Part shown: positions 1-6,670 of the stretch, piece after piece | How the letters are laid out: every line of letters begins with the position of its first letter | How positions within the stretch are numbered: the stretch's first letter is position 1 | DNA from: Clostridia bacterium | Lineage (GTDB): Bacteria > Bacillota > Clostridia > DUPQ01 | Assembly: GCA_030592085.1 (NCBI GenBank) | Contig: JAUUZV010000077.1 | Coordinates: 1 to 10,076 of the forward strand | Direction of reading: 5' to 3' | DNA: 10,076 bases | Translations under genes and position numbers: made by a program | The notes under the pieces: model-generated | Told to the model about the DNA's origin: nothing | Seen by the model: the letters and a program-made list of their open reading frames with translations, nothing else | Databases searched by the model: none

Positions 1-78
1 GGCCAGCACGTCAAGCAATTGTCCGATGCGACCCTGGGCCTCGTCATAGTAATTGGAGTCCGGGTACAGGGTCAGCAT
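1..78 (-). CDS. Foreign GC-rich fragment, BamD-like lipoprotein piece (partial)
   Basis: This stretch is 45/78 G+C (58%), in sharp contrast to the AT-rich remainder. Read on the minus strand it is one open frame of 26 codons running off the window edge. It contains YPDSNYY, then Ala, Arg, Leu and a closing Leu-Ala at the spacing I remember from E. coli BamD (YPNSQY...A..R...L...LA), a TPR-like subunit of the Gram-negative outer-membrane assembly machine. It uses GC-rich codons (CTG, CCG, GAC, GCC). A BamD segment is out of place in a genome with a sortase and a walled Gram-positive profile, and it cuts into aroK. I infer that it is an assembly or library chimera rather than a neighbouring gene. 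The family call rests on a short match and could be another TPR protein. Confidence 0.45.
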   Translation of the reverse strand, partial: MLTLYPDSNYYDEAQGRIGQLLDVLA

Positions 79-218
79 AAAAATATTTTATCAATACTTC
101 CATGTTTTTTTACTATTTCACTATCAATATCTATAAATTCCATATTTAGTTTTTTTGCAATTATTTCTCCAACTGTTGTTTTTCCACAACCTGACATTCC
201 AATTAACGATATTATCAT
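72..218 (-). CDS. aroK: Shikimate kinase, N-terminal fragment cut by a sequence junction
   Basis: The enzyme phosphorylates shikimate to shikimate 3-phosphate with ATP in the cytoplasm, the step before AroA. The fragment begins MIISLIGMSGCGKTT, giving a Walker A P-loop (GMSGCGKT, residues 7-14). It continues to FIDIDSEI (28-35), where the Asp residues of the DxD motif bind Mg and shikimate in this family. About 46 residues look genuine. After KIF the frame enters the GC-rich foreign sequence and hits TGA at 72-74. Normal shikimate kinases have about 165-175 residues, so the lid and adenine-binding parts are missing. The ATG (216-218) overlaps the aroE TGA as ATGA. No clear Shine-Dalgarno precedes it, so translation probably depends on coupling to aroE. 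The truncation is probably artefactual. Confidence 0.85.
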   Translation of the reverse strand: MIISLIGMSGCGKTTVGEIIAKKLNMEFIDIDSEIVKKHGSIDKIFLC

Positions 219-1009
219 AGTTTTACACTCATTTTTTCATAGATTTCATTTATTATTTGTGAATCAAAAGATCTATCAAGCCAGATTTCTTGAGATTTAA
301 TAGCTTGAGCAACTAACATATATAATCCATTAGCAGTTTTTAAGTCATTTTGCTTAGCTATTTTTAGAAAAATAGTTTCTACTGGATTATATATTAAATC
401 TATAACACATTTAAATTTTTTAATAATTGATTCACTAACAACACAATCATCAATATTTGGATACATACCAACTGGGGTTGTATTTACAAGCCCATAAAAT
501 GAATTAGTAGTTATATTTTCTAGTTCTTCATATGATATATACGAATTATTCCTTTTTGTTCTAGAAACTACTTTTATTTTATTAGCACCTTTATCTTTTA
601 GTGCTACTTTAACACTTTCATGTGAACCACCACTACCTAATATTATCCAATTAGTTTCATTTATATTGATCTTTTGATTTTCAAGAGCTTTTAAAAACCC
701 AAAATAATCGCTATTATCACCATAAAACTTATTGTTTTTATATGTAACTGTATTAATAGCACCTATATTCATTGCTTGTGAAGAGATTTCATCAATATAT
801 TTAAATATATCTTTTTTATATGGGATTGTTACATTTATATTATGAATACCTTCTTTTTTACACATTTTTAAAAATGGTTTTATTTCGCTTACAGTGGGAA
901 CTTCATATAACTCATAATTCCCTTTTATACCTGTTATTTCATAAAAATGTTTGTGAATAATTGCAGAATAACTATGTGAGAGTTTTTTACCAAGTAATCC
1001 TTGTTTCAT
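215..1009 (-). CDS. aroE: Shikimate dehydrogenase (NADP-dependent)
   Basis: The enzyme reduces 3-dehydroshikimate to shikimate with NADPH. At 264 residues it is close to the family norm of about 270. The N-terminal substrate domain has SHSYS (11-15, the shikimate-binding serines) and NVTIPYKK (59-66) with the catalytic Lys65. IGAINTV (82-88) and GDNSD (97-101) follow, with the partner Asp101. The cofactor domain has the glycine-rich loop GSGGS (125-129) and VVSRTKR, where the basic residues suit the NADP 2'-phosphate. VNTTPVGM and GLYMLVAQA near the C-terminus are family signatures. The start is set by the ribosome binding site AAAGGAAG about 8 nt upstream and by a TAATG overlap with the pheA stop. 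The TGA stop is followed at once by an in-frame TAA. It is the sixth gene of the aro operon. Confidence 0.95.
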   Translation of the reverse strand: MKQGLLGKKLSHSYSAIIHKHFYEITGIKGNYELYEVPTVSEIKPFLKMCKKEGIHNINVTIPYKKDIFKYIDEISSQAMNIGAINTVTYKNNKFYGDNSDYFGFLKALENQKININETNWIILGSGGSHESVKVALKDKGANKIKVVSRTKRNNSYISYEELENITTNSFYGLVNTTPVGMYPNIDDCVVSESIIKKFKCVIDLIYNPVETIFLKIAKQNDLKTANGLYMLVAQAIKSQEIWLDRSFDSQIINEIYEKMSVKL

Positions 1010-2136
1010 TATTCACTTCCTTTACTATCATATGATCCAAGTAATTTATAATATCCACAATTAGATTTTACGATTTCTAAAGCATCTTTTACTTTTTTTT
1101 CTGTTATATTGCCTGCAATATCAAGATAAAAATAATATTCAAACTTTTTCTTAATATGTGGTCTTGATTCAATTCTTGTAATATTAATTTTAAAATCATA
1201 AAACGTTTTTAGTATTGTAAATAAGGCACCAGGAACATGAGAAGCTGTAAAAACAAAACTTGTTTTAGAAGCATTTTTATTAACTTGTAAAATCTTCTTA
1301 ACAACAATAAACCTTGTTGTATTAAGTTGATTATCTTGGATATTTTCTTGTAAAATTTCAAGATTATATAATTTTGATGCTTTTTTAGAAGCAATTGCAC
1401 CTTTTTGAATATCATCCCATATCGAAATATCTCTAGCAGCTACTGCAGTATTAGAGTATGGTGTTCCTAATACCTCTTTATTTGATTTAAAGTATTGTTC
1501 ACACTGCATTAATGCTTGTGGGTGAGAATAAACAAAAACTAAGTCATTCTTTTTGCTTCCTTTAATCCCTAGTAAACAATGATTTATTTTAACATCAATT
1601 TGTGATGTTATAAATAAGTTGTATTCTCTTAATAAATCTAAAACATCATGAACACTTCCAGTTGAGCTATTTTCATATGGAACAACTCCTTCTTCTACCT
1701 CATCATTAGAAACTGCGATAAATAGATCTTCAAATGATTTATAATTTCTTCTTATAATTTTCTCATCATACAATTGATCCACAGCACTATCACTAAATGA
1801 GCCAAAAACTCCTTGAAAACCTACAGCCGATACTTGTTCATTTTTTTTAGTGATATAATGAATTGTTGTTGGTATTAATTGTTTTTGATAATCCTTACTA
1901 ATTTCCATAATATTTTCAAAGAAACTTTTAACATAATTAGTTAAATCAATATTTTCTACTTTATCAACTGCTCTTTTAATGACTTGTTCTTCCCTAGAAG
2001 AATCAAATATTGGTATATTTGAAGCAATTTTATCATTAGCAACTTTCATAATAATTGTCATACGTTTTTCAAACAGTTCTACTAATTGACTATCAATATT
2101 ATCTATTTCTTTTCTTATATCATCTAAATTACTCAT
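1009..2136 (-). CDS. pheA: Bifunctional chorismate mutase-prephenate dehydratase with ACT domain (P-protein)
   Basis: The protein converts chorismate to prephenate and then to phenylpyruvate, the precursor of Phe. Residues 1-88 are an AroQ-type chorismate mutase helix bundle. Its expected active-site residues are Arg8, Arg25, Lys36, Asp45, Arg48, Glu49 and Gln84. Residues about 102-280 are prephenate dehydratase, with GFQGVFGSFSDSA near the start, PYENSSTGSV (153-162) and the catalytic TRF motif (274-276). Residues about 292-370 are an ACT domain with GAL (303-305) and ESRP (323-326), the motifs that bind Phe for feedback inhibition. Its length of 375 residues is normal for a P-protein. Bacillus instead has stand-alone dehydratase, while fused forms occur in Proteobacteria and some Clostridia. 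Its start lies 1 nt after the aroC stop, preceded by TTGGAG. Confidence 0.96.
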   Translation of the reverse strand: MSNLDDIRKEIDNIDSQLVELFEKRMTIIMKVANDKIASNIPIFDSSREEQVIKRAVDKVENIDLTNYVKSFFENIMEISKDYQKQLIPTTIHYITKKNEQVSAVGFQGVFGSFSDSAVDQLYDEKIIRRNYKSFEDLFIAVSNDEVEEGVVPYENSSTGSVHDVLDLLREYNLFITSQIDVKINHCLLGIKGSKKNDLVFVYSHPQALMQCEQYFKSNKEVLGTPYSNTAVAARDISIWDDIQKGAIASKKASKLYNLEILQENIQDNQLNTTRFIVVKKILQVNKNASKTSFVFTASHVPGALFTILKTFYDFKINITRIESRPHIKKKFEYYFYLDIAGNITEKKVKDALEIVKSNCGYYKLLGSYDSKGSE

Positions 2137-2137
2137 T

Positions 2138-3217
2138 TTATTTCTCCAATATTAAATCATACATTACTAATGCACTAAGAGCTTCTACAACTGGAACGGC
2201 TCTAATACCAATACAAGGATCATGCCGTCCAGTAATTTCAATTGTAACATTTTCTTTAGTTTGTAAATTAACTGTATTTTGTTTTTTTGCAATTGATGGT
2301 GTTGCTTTCATAATTATATTAAACGATATGGGCATGCCATTAGATATTCCACCTAATATTCCTCCCATATGATTAGTTTTAGTCTTGATTTCACCTTTTT
2401 CATTAAAATATATATCATCATTAGATTGACTTCCTTTCATTGTTGAAAGAGAAACACCATCACCAAAAGATATTCCTTTTATACCCGGTATGCAGAAAAG
2501 TGTTTTTGACAATCTACTTTCAATTGATGAATCTGAATGTTCACCTAATCCAGGCGGGAAATTATATACTACAGTTTCAATAAGGCTTCCTATTGAGTCA
2601 AGTTCATTTCTTATATCATCAATATATGTTACAAGTATTTCTGATAAATTCTTATTTATTACAGGTAATACATTAGAAAGTATTAATTCTTGTTGTTTTT
2701 TTTCGTATTCTAGCTTATTTAATTTCAAATCTTGTTTAGTTCCAATAGATCTTAAATGAGAAACAATAAATATACCTTTTTTTTCCAACTCTTTTTTAGC
2801 AATTGCTCCAGCGTAAACCATTGGAGCTGTCAAACGGCCAGAGAACGGTCCTCCACCTTTCATGTCCATAGTCCCATTATACTTGATAAATGCAGTTAAA
2901 TCGGCATGTGCTGGCCTAGGAGTATTAATTAGTTTAGAGTAATCCCTTGAACGTTTATTAGTGTTTTTAATAACTGCTTTAATAGTTTTCCCAGTTGTTA
3001 TATCGTTTTTAATCCCGCTTTTAACAATTACTTGATCAGATTCATCTCTTAGTGTAGTTAAACGGTTTTTCCCAGGTCGCCTTCTATCCATCATTGCTTT
3101 TATATATTTATTATCTAAAATTACACCTTTTGGAAAACCATTAATAATTACACCAATTTCTTTTCCATGCGATGATCCAAATACTTCGAGTTTAAAATTA
3201 TTAAAATTAATATTCAC
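2138..3217 (-). CDS. aroC: Chorismate synthase, GTG start
   Basis: The enzyme makes chorismate from 5-enolpyruvylshikimate 3-phosphate, using reduced FMN. I chose the GTG at 3217-3215. It lies 7 nt after a perfect GGAGGA, gives the expected N-terminus (NINFNNFKLEVFGSSHG) and yields 359 residues, normal for the family. The longer open frame to 3286 adds 23 residues that only shadow the end of aroA. Visible signatures are FGSSHGKEIG (13-22), RRRPG (45-49), RPAHADLT (101-108), KGGGPFSGRLTAP (120-132), GGILGGISNGMPI and GRHDPCIGIRAVPVVEA near the C-terminus. The usual GESHG reads GSSHG and RPGHAD reads RPAHAD, while both conserved His residues are kept. It overlaps the end of aroA by 11 nt. Confidence 0.95.
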   Translation of the reverse strand: MNINFNNFKLEVFGSSHGKEIGVIINGFPKGVILDNKYIKAMMDRRRPGKNRLTTLRDESDQVIVKSGIKNDITTGKTIKAVIKNTNKRSRDYSKLINTPRPAHADLTAFIKYNGTMDMKGGGPFSGRLTAPMVYAGAIAKKELEKKGIFIVSHLRSIGTKQDLKLNKLEYEKKQQELILSNVLPVINKNLSEILVTYIDDIRNELDSIGSLIETVVYNFPPGLGEHSDSSIESRLSKTLFCIPGIKGISFGDGVSLSTMKGSQSNDDIYFNEKGEIKTKTNHMGGILGGISNGMPISFNIIMKATPSIAKKQNTVNLQTKENVTIEITGRHDPCIGIRAVPVVEALSALVMYDLILEK

Positions 3218-4439
3218 TAATTTGTCCTCCAAGTGATTGTAAATCGTGGTAAAACTCTGGGTAAGACTTATTAATACAATCTGCATTTTTTATTACAATT
3301 TGTTCCATAATAACAGGTGCAAGAGATGAAAATGCCATTGCAATTCTATGGTCATTATATGAATTAACAACACCATGTTTGATTTTATGATTGCCAATAA
3401 TAGTTATTTCACTTTTTTTCTCAATAACATGAACTCTAAGTGATTGTAAATTTGTTGAAATTGCTTGTAATCTATCACTTTCCTTTTTTCGTAAACGCTG
3501 TGCATTAATTAAAGTTGTTTTCCCCTTTGCTATTGCAGCATAAACTGCTAAAGCAGGGGCAATATCAGGACACCCTGAAACATCAATAATTGTTTCCTCT
3601 TCTTGTTTTATTTGATATAAGTATTTTATTATATTTGAGTCTGGTTGAAATGTTTTTAAATTCAATCCTTTAACTGTTATATTACTACCTAACATATTCA
3701 TTACATAAAAATATCCGCAATTTGACCAATCACCTTCAATTATTGCATTTGTAGCTTGATAATATTGATTGTCAATACTATATCCATTAAGTGTCTTTTC
3801 AACTTTAACACCAAATTGTCCCATAACATCAATTGTCATATCTACATAACCTTTGGATTCAAAATTCCCATTAATGATTATTTGATGTTTACCAGGAATT
3901 AATGGTAAAGCCATTAATAACCCTGAAAGGTATTGGCTAGATACATCAGATTTAATACGGTAAATACCACCTTTTAAATCTCCTTTAATAGTTAATGGTA
4001 AATTATACTCTCCATTGGAATATACAATATTATCTTGTTTATATATTTTGTATGTTTCATCTAATGGTCTCATAGGTAATCTACCTTCTCCAATAAATGT
4101 AGTTTCTCCCCCTAATGCTGCAAATACCATTGTTAAAAATCGTAAAGTTGATCCACTTTCATGGCAGTTTATAATACGTTTATCTTCAGTTTTTCTTCTT
4201 TTTGTATCAATTGTTAAAACATATCTACCAAGATATGCACTTTTTGCAAGTGATATAGTTGCTCCACTTTGTTTCATTCCTTCAATAGTTGCAACAATAT
4301 CTTTAGAAAGCACAACATTATCTATTATACTAATACCTTCAGCTAAACATGCACATATAATCTTTCTATGGGCATCACTTTTTGAAGGTTGCGCCAATAT
4401 TTCACCTGAAAGTTTAGAATAAGAGATTTTCATATCCAT
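3207..4439 (-). CDS. aroA: 5-enolpyruvylshikimate-3-phosphate (EPSP) synthase
   Basis: The enzyme transfers the enolpyruvyl group of phosphoenolpyruvate to shikimate 3-phosphate and is the target of glyphosate in this family. It has 410 residues, slightly under the usual 425-445. PSKSDAHR (18-25) binds phosphoenolpyruvate and shikimate 3-phosphate. HESGSTLRFL and GRLPMRPL follow, in the form common in Clostridia-like enzymes (glycine/serine-rich instead of GNSGTT). SSQYLSGLLMALPL lines the substrate site. CPDIAPALAV supplies the catalytic Asp, RLRKKESDR the Lys-Glu pair, and NDHRIAMAF the late Arg. The first ATG is preferred over a second Met two codons on because GGAG lies 8 nt upstream of it. 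The start overlaps the aroB stop as TAATG. The last 11 nt overlap aroC and carry its ribosome binding site. Confidence 0.95.
   Translation of the reverse strand: MDMKISYSKLSGEILAQPSKSDAHRKIICACLAEGISIIDNVVLSKDIVATIEGMKQSGATISLAKSAYLGRYVLTIDTKRRKTEDKRIINCHESGSTLRFLTMVFAALGGETTFIGEGRLPMRPLDETYKIYKQDNIVYSNGEYNLPLTIKGDLKGGIYRIKSDVSSQYLSGLLMALPLIPGKHQIIINGNFESKGYVDMTIDVMGQFGVKVEKTLNGYSIDNQYYQATNAIIEGDWSNCGYFYVMNMLGSNITVKGLNLKTFQPDSNIIKYLYQIKQEEETIIDVSGCPDIAPALAVYAAIAKGKTTLINAQRLRKKESDRLQAISTNLQSLRVHVIEKKSEITIIGNHKIKHGVVNSYNDHRIAMAFSSLAPVIMEQIVIKNADCINKSYPEFYHDLQSLGGQISEY
3225..3230 (-). promoter_or_regulatory. Ribosome binding site deciding the aroC start
   Basis: The minus strand reads GGAGGA followed by 7 nt and GTG. 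It lies inside the last codons of aroA. This identifies the GTG at 3217 as the aroC start, rather than any codon further upstream in the longer open frame. Confidence 0.85.
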
Positions 4440-5473
4440 TACATTGTCTCCAACATATCATAAAATTTAACTAAACTAATTTTATGTATATATGCTTTTC
4501 CCATTTTCTGTAATAAAATTAAATGCAATAAATGATTAACATTTTTTTTATCATTACTAATAAATTTAGCAAGTTGTAATATGTTCCCAGAATATTCATA
4601 TGGTAATTTATGCATTTTTAATAAATTTACTAATTGATTATAGGTTCCTTTTTCACTTAATCCATACTTTTCACTCATTTTTGTAATAAGTGCCATCCCA
4701 ATAGCAATTGCTTCACCATGAGATATTTTTCCATAACCCGCTTTAGCTTCAATGGCATGTCCAATTGTATGACCAAAGTTTAATAACATTCTCTCGCCAA
4801 AATCAAATTGATCATTTTGAACTATTAATCGTTTAATATCTACACATTTTTTTATATATTTTTCACTAACTAATTTGCTACCAGCTAATAACTCTTGTGT
4901 AAATATTTCATCTTTAATGCAAGCGGTTTTAATCATCTCAGCTTTACCACATATTATTTCTCTTTCTGGTAATGTATCAAGTACTAATTTATTTATGTAT
5001 ACGCCAGTTGGTTGATGAAATGTTCCTACTAAATTTTTCCCTTCAGCTAAATTAACAGCCGTTTTTCCACCTACACTACTATCAACTTGAGCTAATAGTG
5101 TTGTAGGAACTTGATAATAATTTATTCCTCTCATATATATTGATGCACAAAAACCTGCTATATCTCCACATACACCTCCGCCAAATGAAATAATTACATC
5201 ACTTCTTGTTAAGTTAATATCAGCCATCCTTTTTAGTATTTTTTCAACTTTTTCTAAAGTTTTGTCTTTTTCTCAAGATACAAATATCATGTCTACAGGT
5301 GCTTTATTCATAATTTTGAGAAATGCTTTACCATGATTTATAAAAGCATTATTATCTGCAATTATGAAATAATTTTTTTTCTTTTCAATTTCTTTTTGTA
5401 AAGAAATAAAGCTATCTTTACCAATAATTATTTTATAAGATTTCTCTTTTAATGAAACTTTTAAAACAGACAT
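4439..5473 (-). pseudogene. aroB: 3-dehydroquinate synthase, full length but with an in-frame TGA at codon 67
   Basis: AroB cyclises DAHP to 3-dehydroquinate using NAD and a divalent metal. The reading frame is continuous over 344 codons (family norm about 345-365), broken only by TGA at 5275-5273. Codons 1-66 form the N-terminal Rossmann-like half (SVLKVSLKEKSYKIIIG, FIIADNN). The downstream part has GGGVCGDIAGF (98-108), QVPTTLLAQVDSSVGGKTAVN (from about 121), GKAEMIK with metal ligand Glu179, GHTIGH with His235, and SHGEA with His252. All active-site residues are present. The TGA falls just before EKDKTL, where relatives have GEKxKSL, so it sits on the conserved Gly and a single G-to-T change of GGA explains it. 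No good internal restart is seen: ATG at 5227 lacks a properly spaced ribosome binding site and would lose the first 82 codons. It overlaps aroF and aroA by TAATG. Confidence 0.9.
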
Positions 5474-6486
5474 TATATTTCCCTTCCAATAGCTCCTGCA
5501 ATAATTCTAAGTGAATTCATTAAATTGCTAAATGCGTCAGGTGTTATTGATTGTTGACCATCACTAAGTGCTTTTTCAGGATTATTATGAACTTCAACCA
5601 TTAATCCATCTGCTCCAACTGCAATTGCACCTCTTGCCATTGATTCAACCATCCACCACATACCAGTAGCATGAGAAGGATCTACAACAATTGGTAAGTG
5701 TGATAATCGTTTAATAGCAGGAACTGCACTTAAATCAAGTGTATTTCTCGTATAATTTTCAAAAGTTCTTATGCCTCGTTCACATAAAATTACTTTTTGA
5801 TTCCCTTCAGCCATTATATATTCTGCAGACATTAACCACTCTTCAATTGTAGCCGATAATCCTCTTTTTAACAATATAGGCTTATTAATTTTACCTAATT
5901 CTTTAAGTAGAACAAAATTTTGCATATTTCTTGCTCCTACTTGAATTATATCAACTTGTTCTTCAAAAATATCAAGTAAATCTGTTGATATTATTTCTGA
6001 AACAATTGGTAATCCTGTTTCTTTCTTTGCAATTGCTAATAAATCTAAGCCTTCGTGTCCAAGTCCTTGGAAAGAATATGGTGAACTTCTTGGTTTAAAA
6101 GCTCCTCCCCTTAAAAAGGTTACTCCTGCTTTTTTTACTTTTAAAGCAATTTCTATAATTTGTTCTTCTGTTTCAACTGAACAAGGACCTGCAATAGTAA
6201 TTATTTTACCACCACCAATTTCGCTATTCCCTACTTTTACTATTGTTTTTTCAGGATGAAACATTTTATTTGCACGTTTAAATGGTTCTTGAATTCTCAT
6301 GGCTTTATGAACAATTTCATTAACTGTTAATTCATCAATATCCATTGAACCTGTATCACCAATTAGACCTAAGATAGTTAAATCTCTACCAATAACTTTT
6401 TGAACAGTTACATTTTTCTTTTCAATATCTTTAACTAATTTATCAATCTGTTCCTTTGTTGCATAAGGTTTTAATACTATAACCAT
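5473..6486 (-). CDS. aroF: 3-deoxy-7-phosphoheptulonate (DAHP) synthase, type I-beta with N-terminal regulatory domain
   Basis: The enzyme condenses phosphoenolpyruvate with erythrose 4-phosphate, the first step of the shikimate pathway. At 337 residues it matches the Thermotoga maritima-type enzyme. Residues 1 to about 68 form a ferredoxin-like domain, which in that enzyme mediates feedback inhibition by Tyr and Phe. The barrel follows from about residue 80. Metal ligands fall at Cys102 (AGPCSVE), His272 (DPSHATG), Glu298 (MVEVH) and Asp309 (SDGQQS), the same numbers I recall for the Thermotoga protein. GGAFKPRSSPYSFQGLG (127-143) is the substrate loop, and KRGLSAT is also conserved. A strong AGGAGG sits 5 nt before the ATG, immediately after the attenuator U-tract. 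It is the first structural gene of the operon. Symbols aroF, aroG and aroA are used variously for this family. Confidence 0.96.
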   Translation of the reverse strand: MVIVLKPYATKEQIDKLVKDIEKKNVTVQKVIGRDLTILGLIGDTGSMDIDELTVNEIVHKAMRIQEPFKRANKMFHPEKTIVKVGNSEIGGGKIITIAGPCSVETEEQIIEIALKVKKAGVTFLRGGAFKPRSSPYSFQGLGHEGLDLLAIAKKETGLPIVSEIISTDLLDIFEEQVDIIQVGARNMQNFVLLKELGKINKPILLKRGLSATIEEWLMSAEYIMAEGNQKVILCERGIRTFENYTRNTLDLSAVPAIKRLSHLPIVVDPSHATGMWWMVESMARGAIAVGADGLMVEVHNNPEKALSDGQQSITPDAFSNLMNSLRIIAGAIGREI

Positions 6487-6500
6487 AAATTCCTCCTAAA

Positions 6501-6528
6501 ATATAAAAAGAGACTCTGTTAGAGCCTC
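6501..6528 (-). terminator. Rho-independent attenuator terminator in the aroF leader
   Basis: On the minus strand GAGGCTCT (6528-6521) pairs with AGAGTCTC (6517-6510) across an AAC loop. This gives 8 pairs including one G-U, followed directly by TTTTTATAT. It lies between the leader peptide and the aroF ribosome binding site, so it terminates transcription before the structural genes rather than after a gene. That position, downstream of a Phe/Tyr-rich leader ORF, marks it as an attenuator. Confidence 0.85.
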
Positions 6529-6602
6529 AAAATTTCTGTATATTAGTAACAGGCTCAATTACATGTAATTTATAAAATAAAAATAAAATGAAGTTGTAAT
6601 TG
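6516..6602 (-). promoter_or_regulatory. Competing leader RNA pairings (anti-antiterminator and antiterminator)
   Basis: Three alternative pairings are visible on the minus strand. CAATTACA (6602-6595, leader codons 4-7) is the exact complement of TGTAATTG (6563-6556), which includes the leader stop. GAGCCT (6556-6551) is the exact complement of AGGCTC (6527-6522), the terminator 5' arm. CTGTTA (6552-6547) complements TAACAG (6521-6516), the terminator loop and 3' arm. The middle segment can therefore pair either with the leader codons or with the terminator. A ribosome stalled on the Phe/Tyr codons would cover the first segment and favour antitermination, whereas one waiting at the leader stop would cover the middle segment and allow termination. 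The pairings are seen. The switching model is inferred from E. coli pheA and trp, and the stems are short. Confidence 0.65.
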
Positions 6603-6615
6603 TTAAAGTATTCAT
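6559..6615 (-). CDS. Phe/Tyr-rich leader peptide of the aro operon
   Basis: This short ORF of 18 codons reads MNTLTITTSFYFYFINYM and ends in TAA. Six of the eight residues at positions 10-17 are Phe or Tyr (F10, Y11, F12, Y13, F14, Y17), the end products of the pathway encoded downstream. GGGAG lies 6 nt before the ATG, and a promoter lies about 25 nt upstream. A terminator hairpin and aroF follow. It resembles in principle the E. coli pheA and pheST leader peptides. The likely role is as a sensor of charged tRNA-Phe and tRNA-Tyr rather than as a functional peptide. Coding by chance is possible for so short an ORF, but the placement, ribosome binding site and residue content agree. Confidence 0.85.
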   Translation of the reverse strand: MNTLTITTSFYFYFINYM

Positions 6616-6639
6616 ACTTTTCTCCCGTTGTTTTTTATA

Positions 6640-6668
6640 ATCATAAGCGAATGTTGCTATATTGTCAA
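6640..6668 (-). promoter_or_regulatory. Sigma-70/sigma-A type promoter of the aro operon
   Basis: On the minus strand a perfect -35 TTGACA (6668-6663) is followed by a 17-nt spacer and -10 TATGAT (6645-6640). Transcription would start near 6633, just upstream of the leader peptide ribosome binding site. The -35 box begins 2 nt after the sortase stop codon, so the aro operon has its own promoter immediately behind the preceding gene. Confidence 0.88.
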
Positions 6669-6670
6669 TA

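Noticed and set aside
3218..3286. N-terminal extension of AroC to 3286
   Set aside because: The 23 extra residues have no family match, overlap aroA coding sequence, and a perfect ribosome binding site with correct spacing points to GTG 3217.
4439..5473. UGA decoded as Trp or Gly, or a frameshift in aroB
   Set aside because: Both sides of the TGA are in the same frame, so there is no shift. Nine checked Trp codons are TGG, and no other gene has an internal TGA at Gly or Trp positions.
6557..6570. 14-bp perfect palindrome AATTACATGTAATT as a repressor operator
   Set aside because: It lies downstream of the promoter, across the leader peptide stop. Its halves are explained by the CAATTACA/TGTAATTG pairing of the attenuator, and no second copy was seen near the promoter.
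6487..6670. T-box riboswitch upstream of aroF
   Set aside because: The leader from the predicted start to the terminator is only about 130 nt, I see no T-box consensus (TGGNACCGCG), and the space is taken by a translated Phe/Tyr leader ORF. A peptide-leader attenuator fits better.
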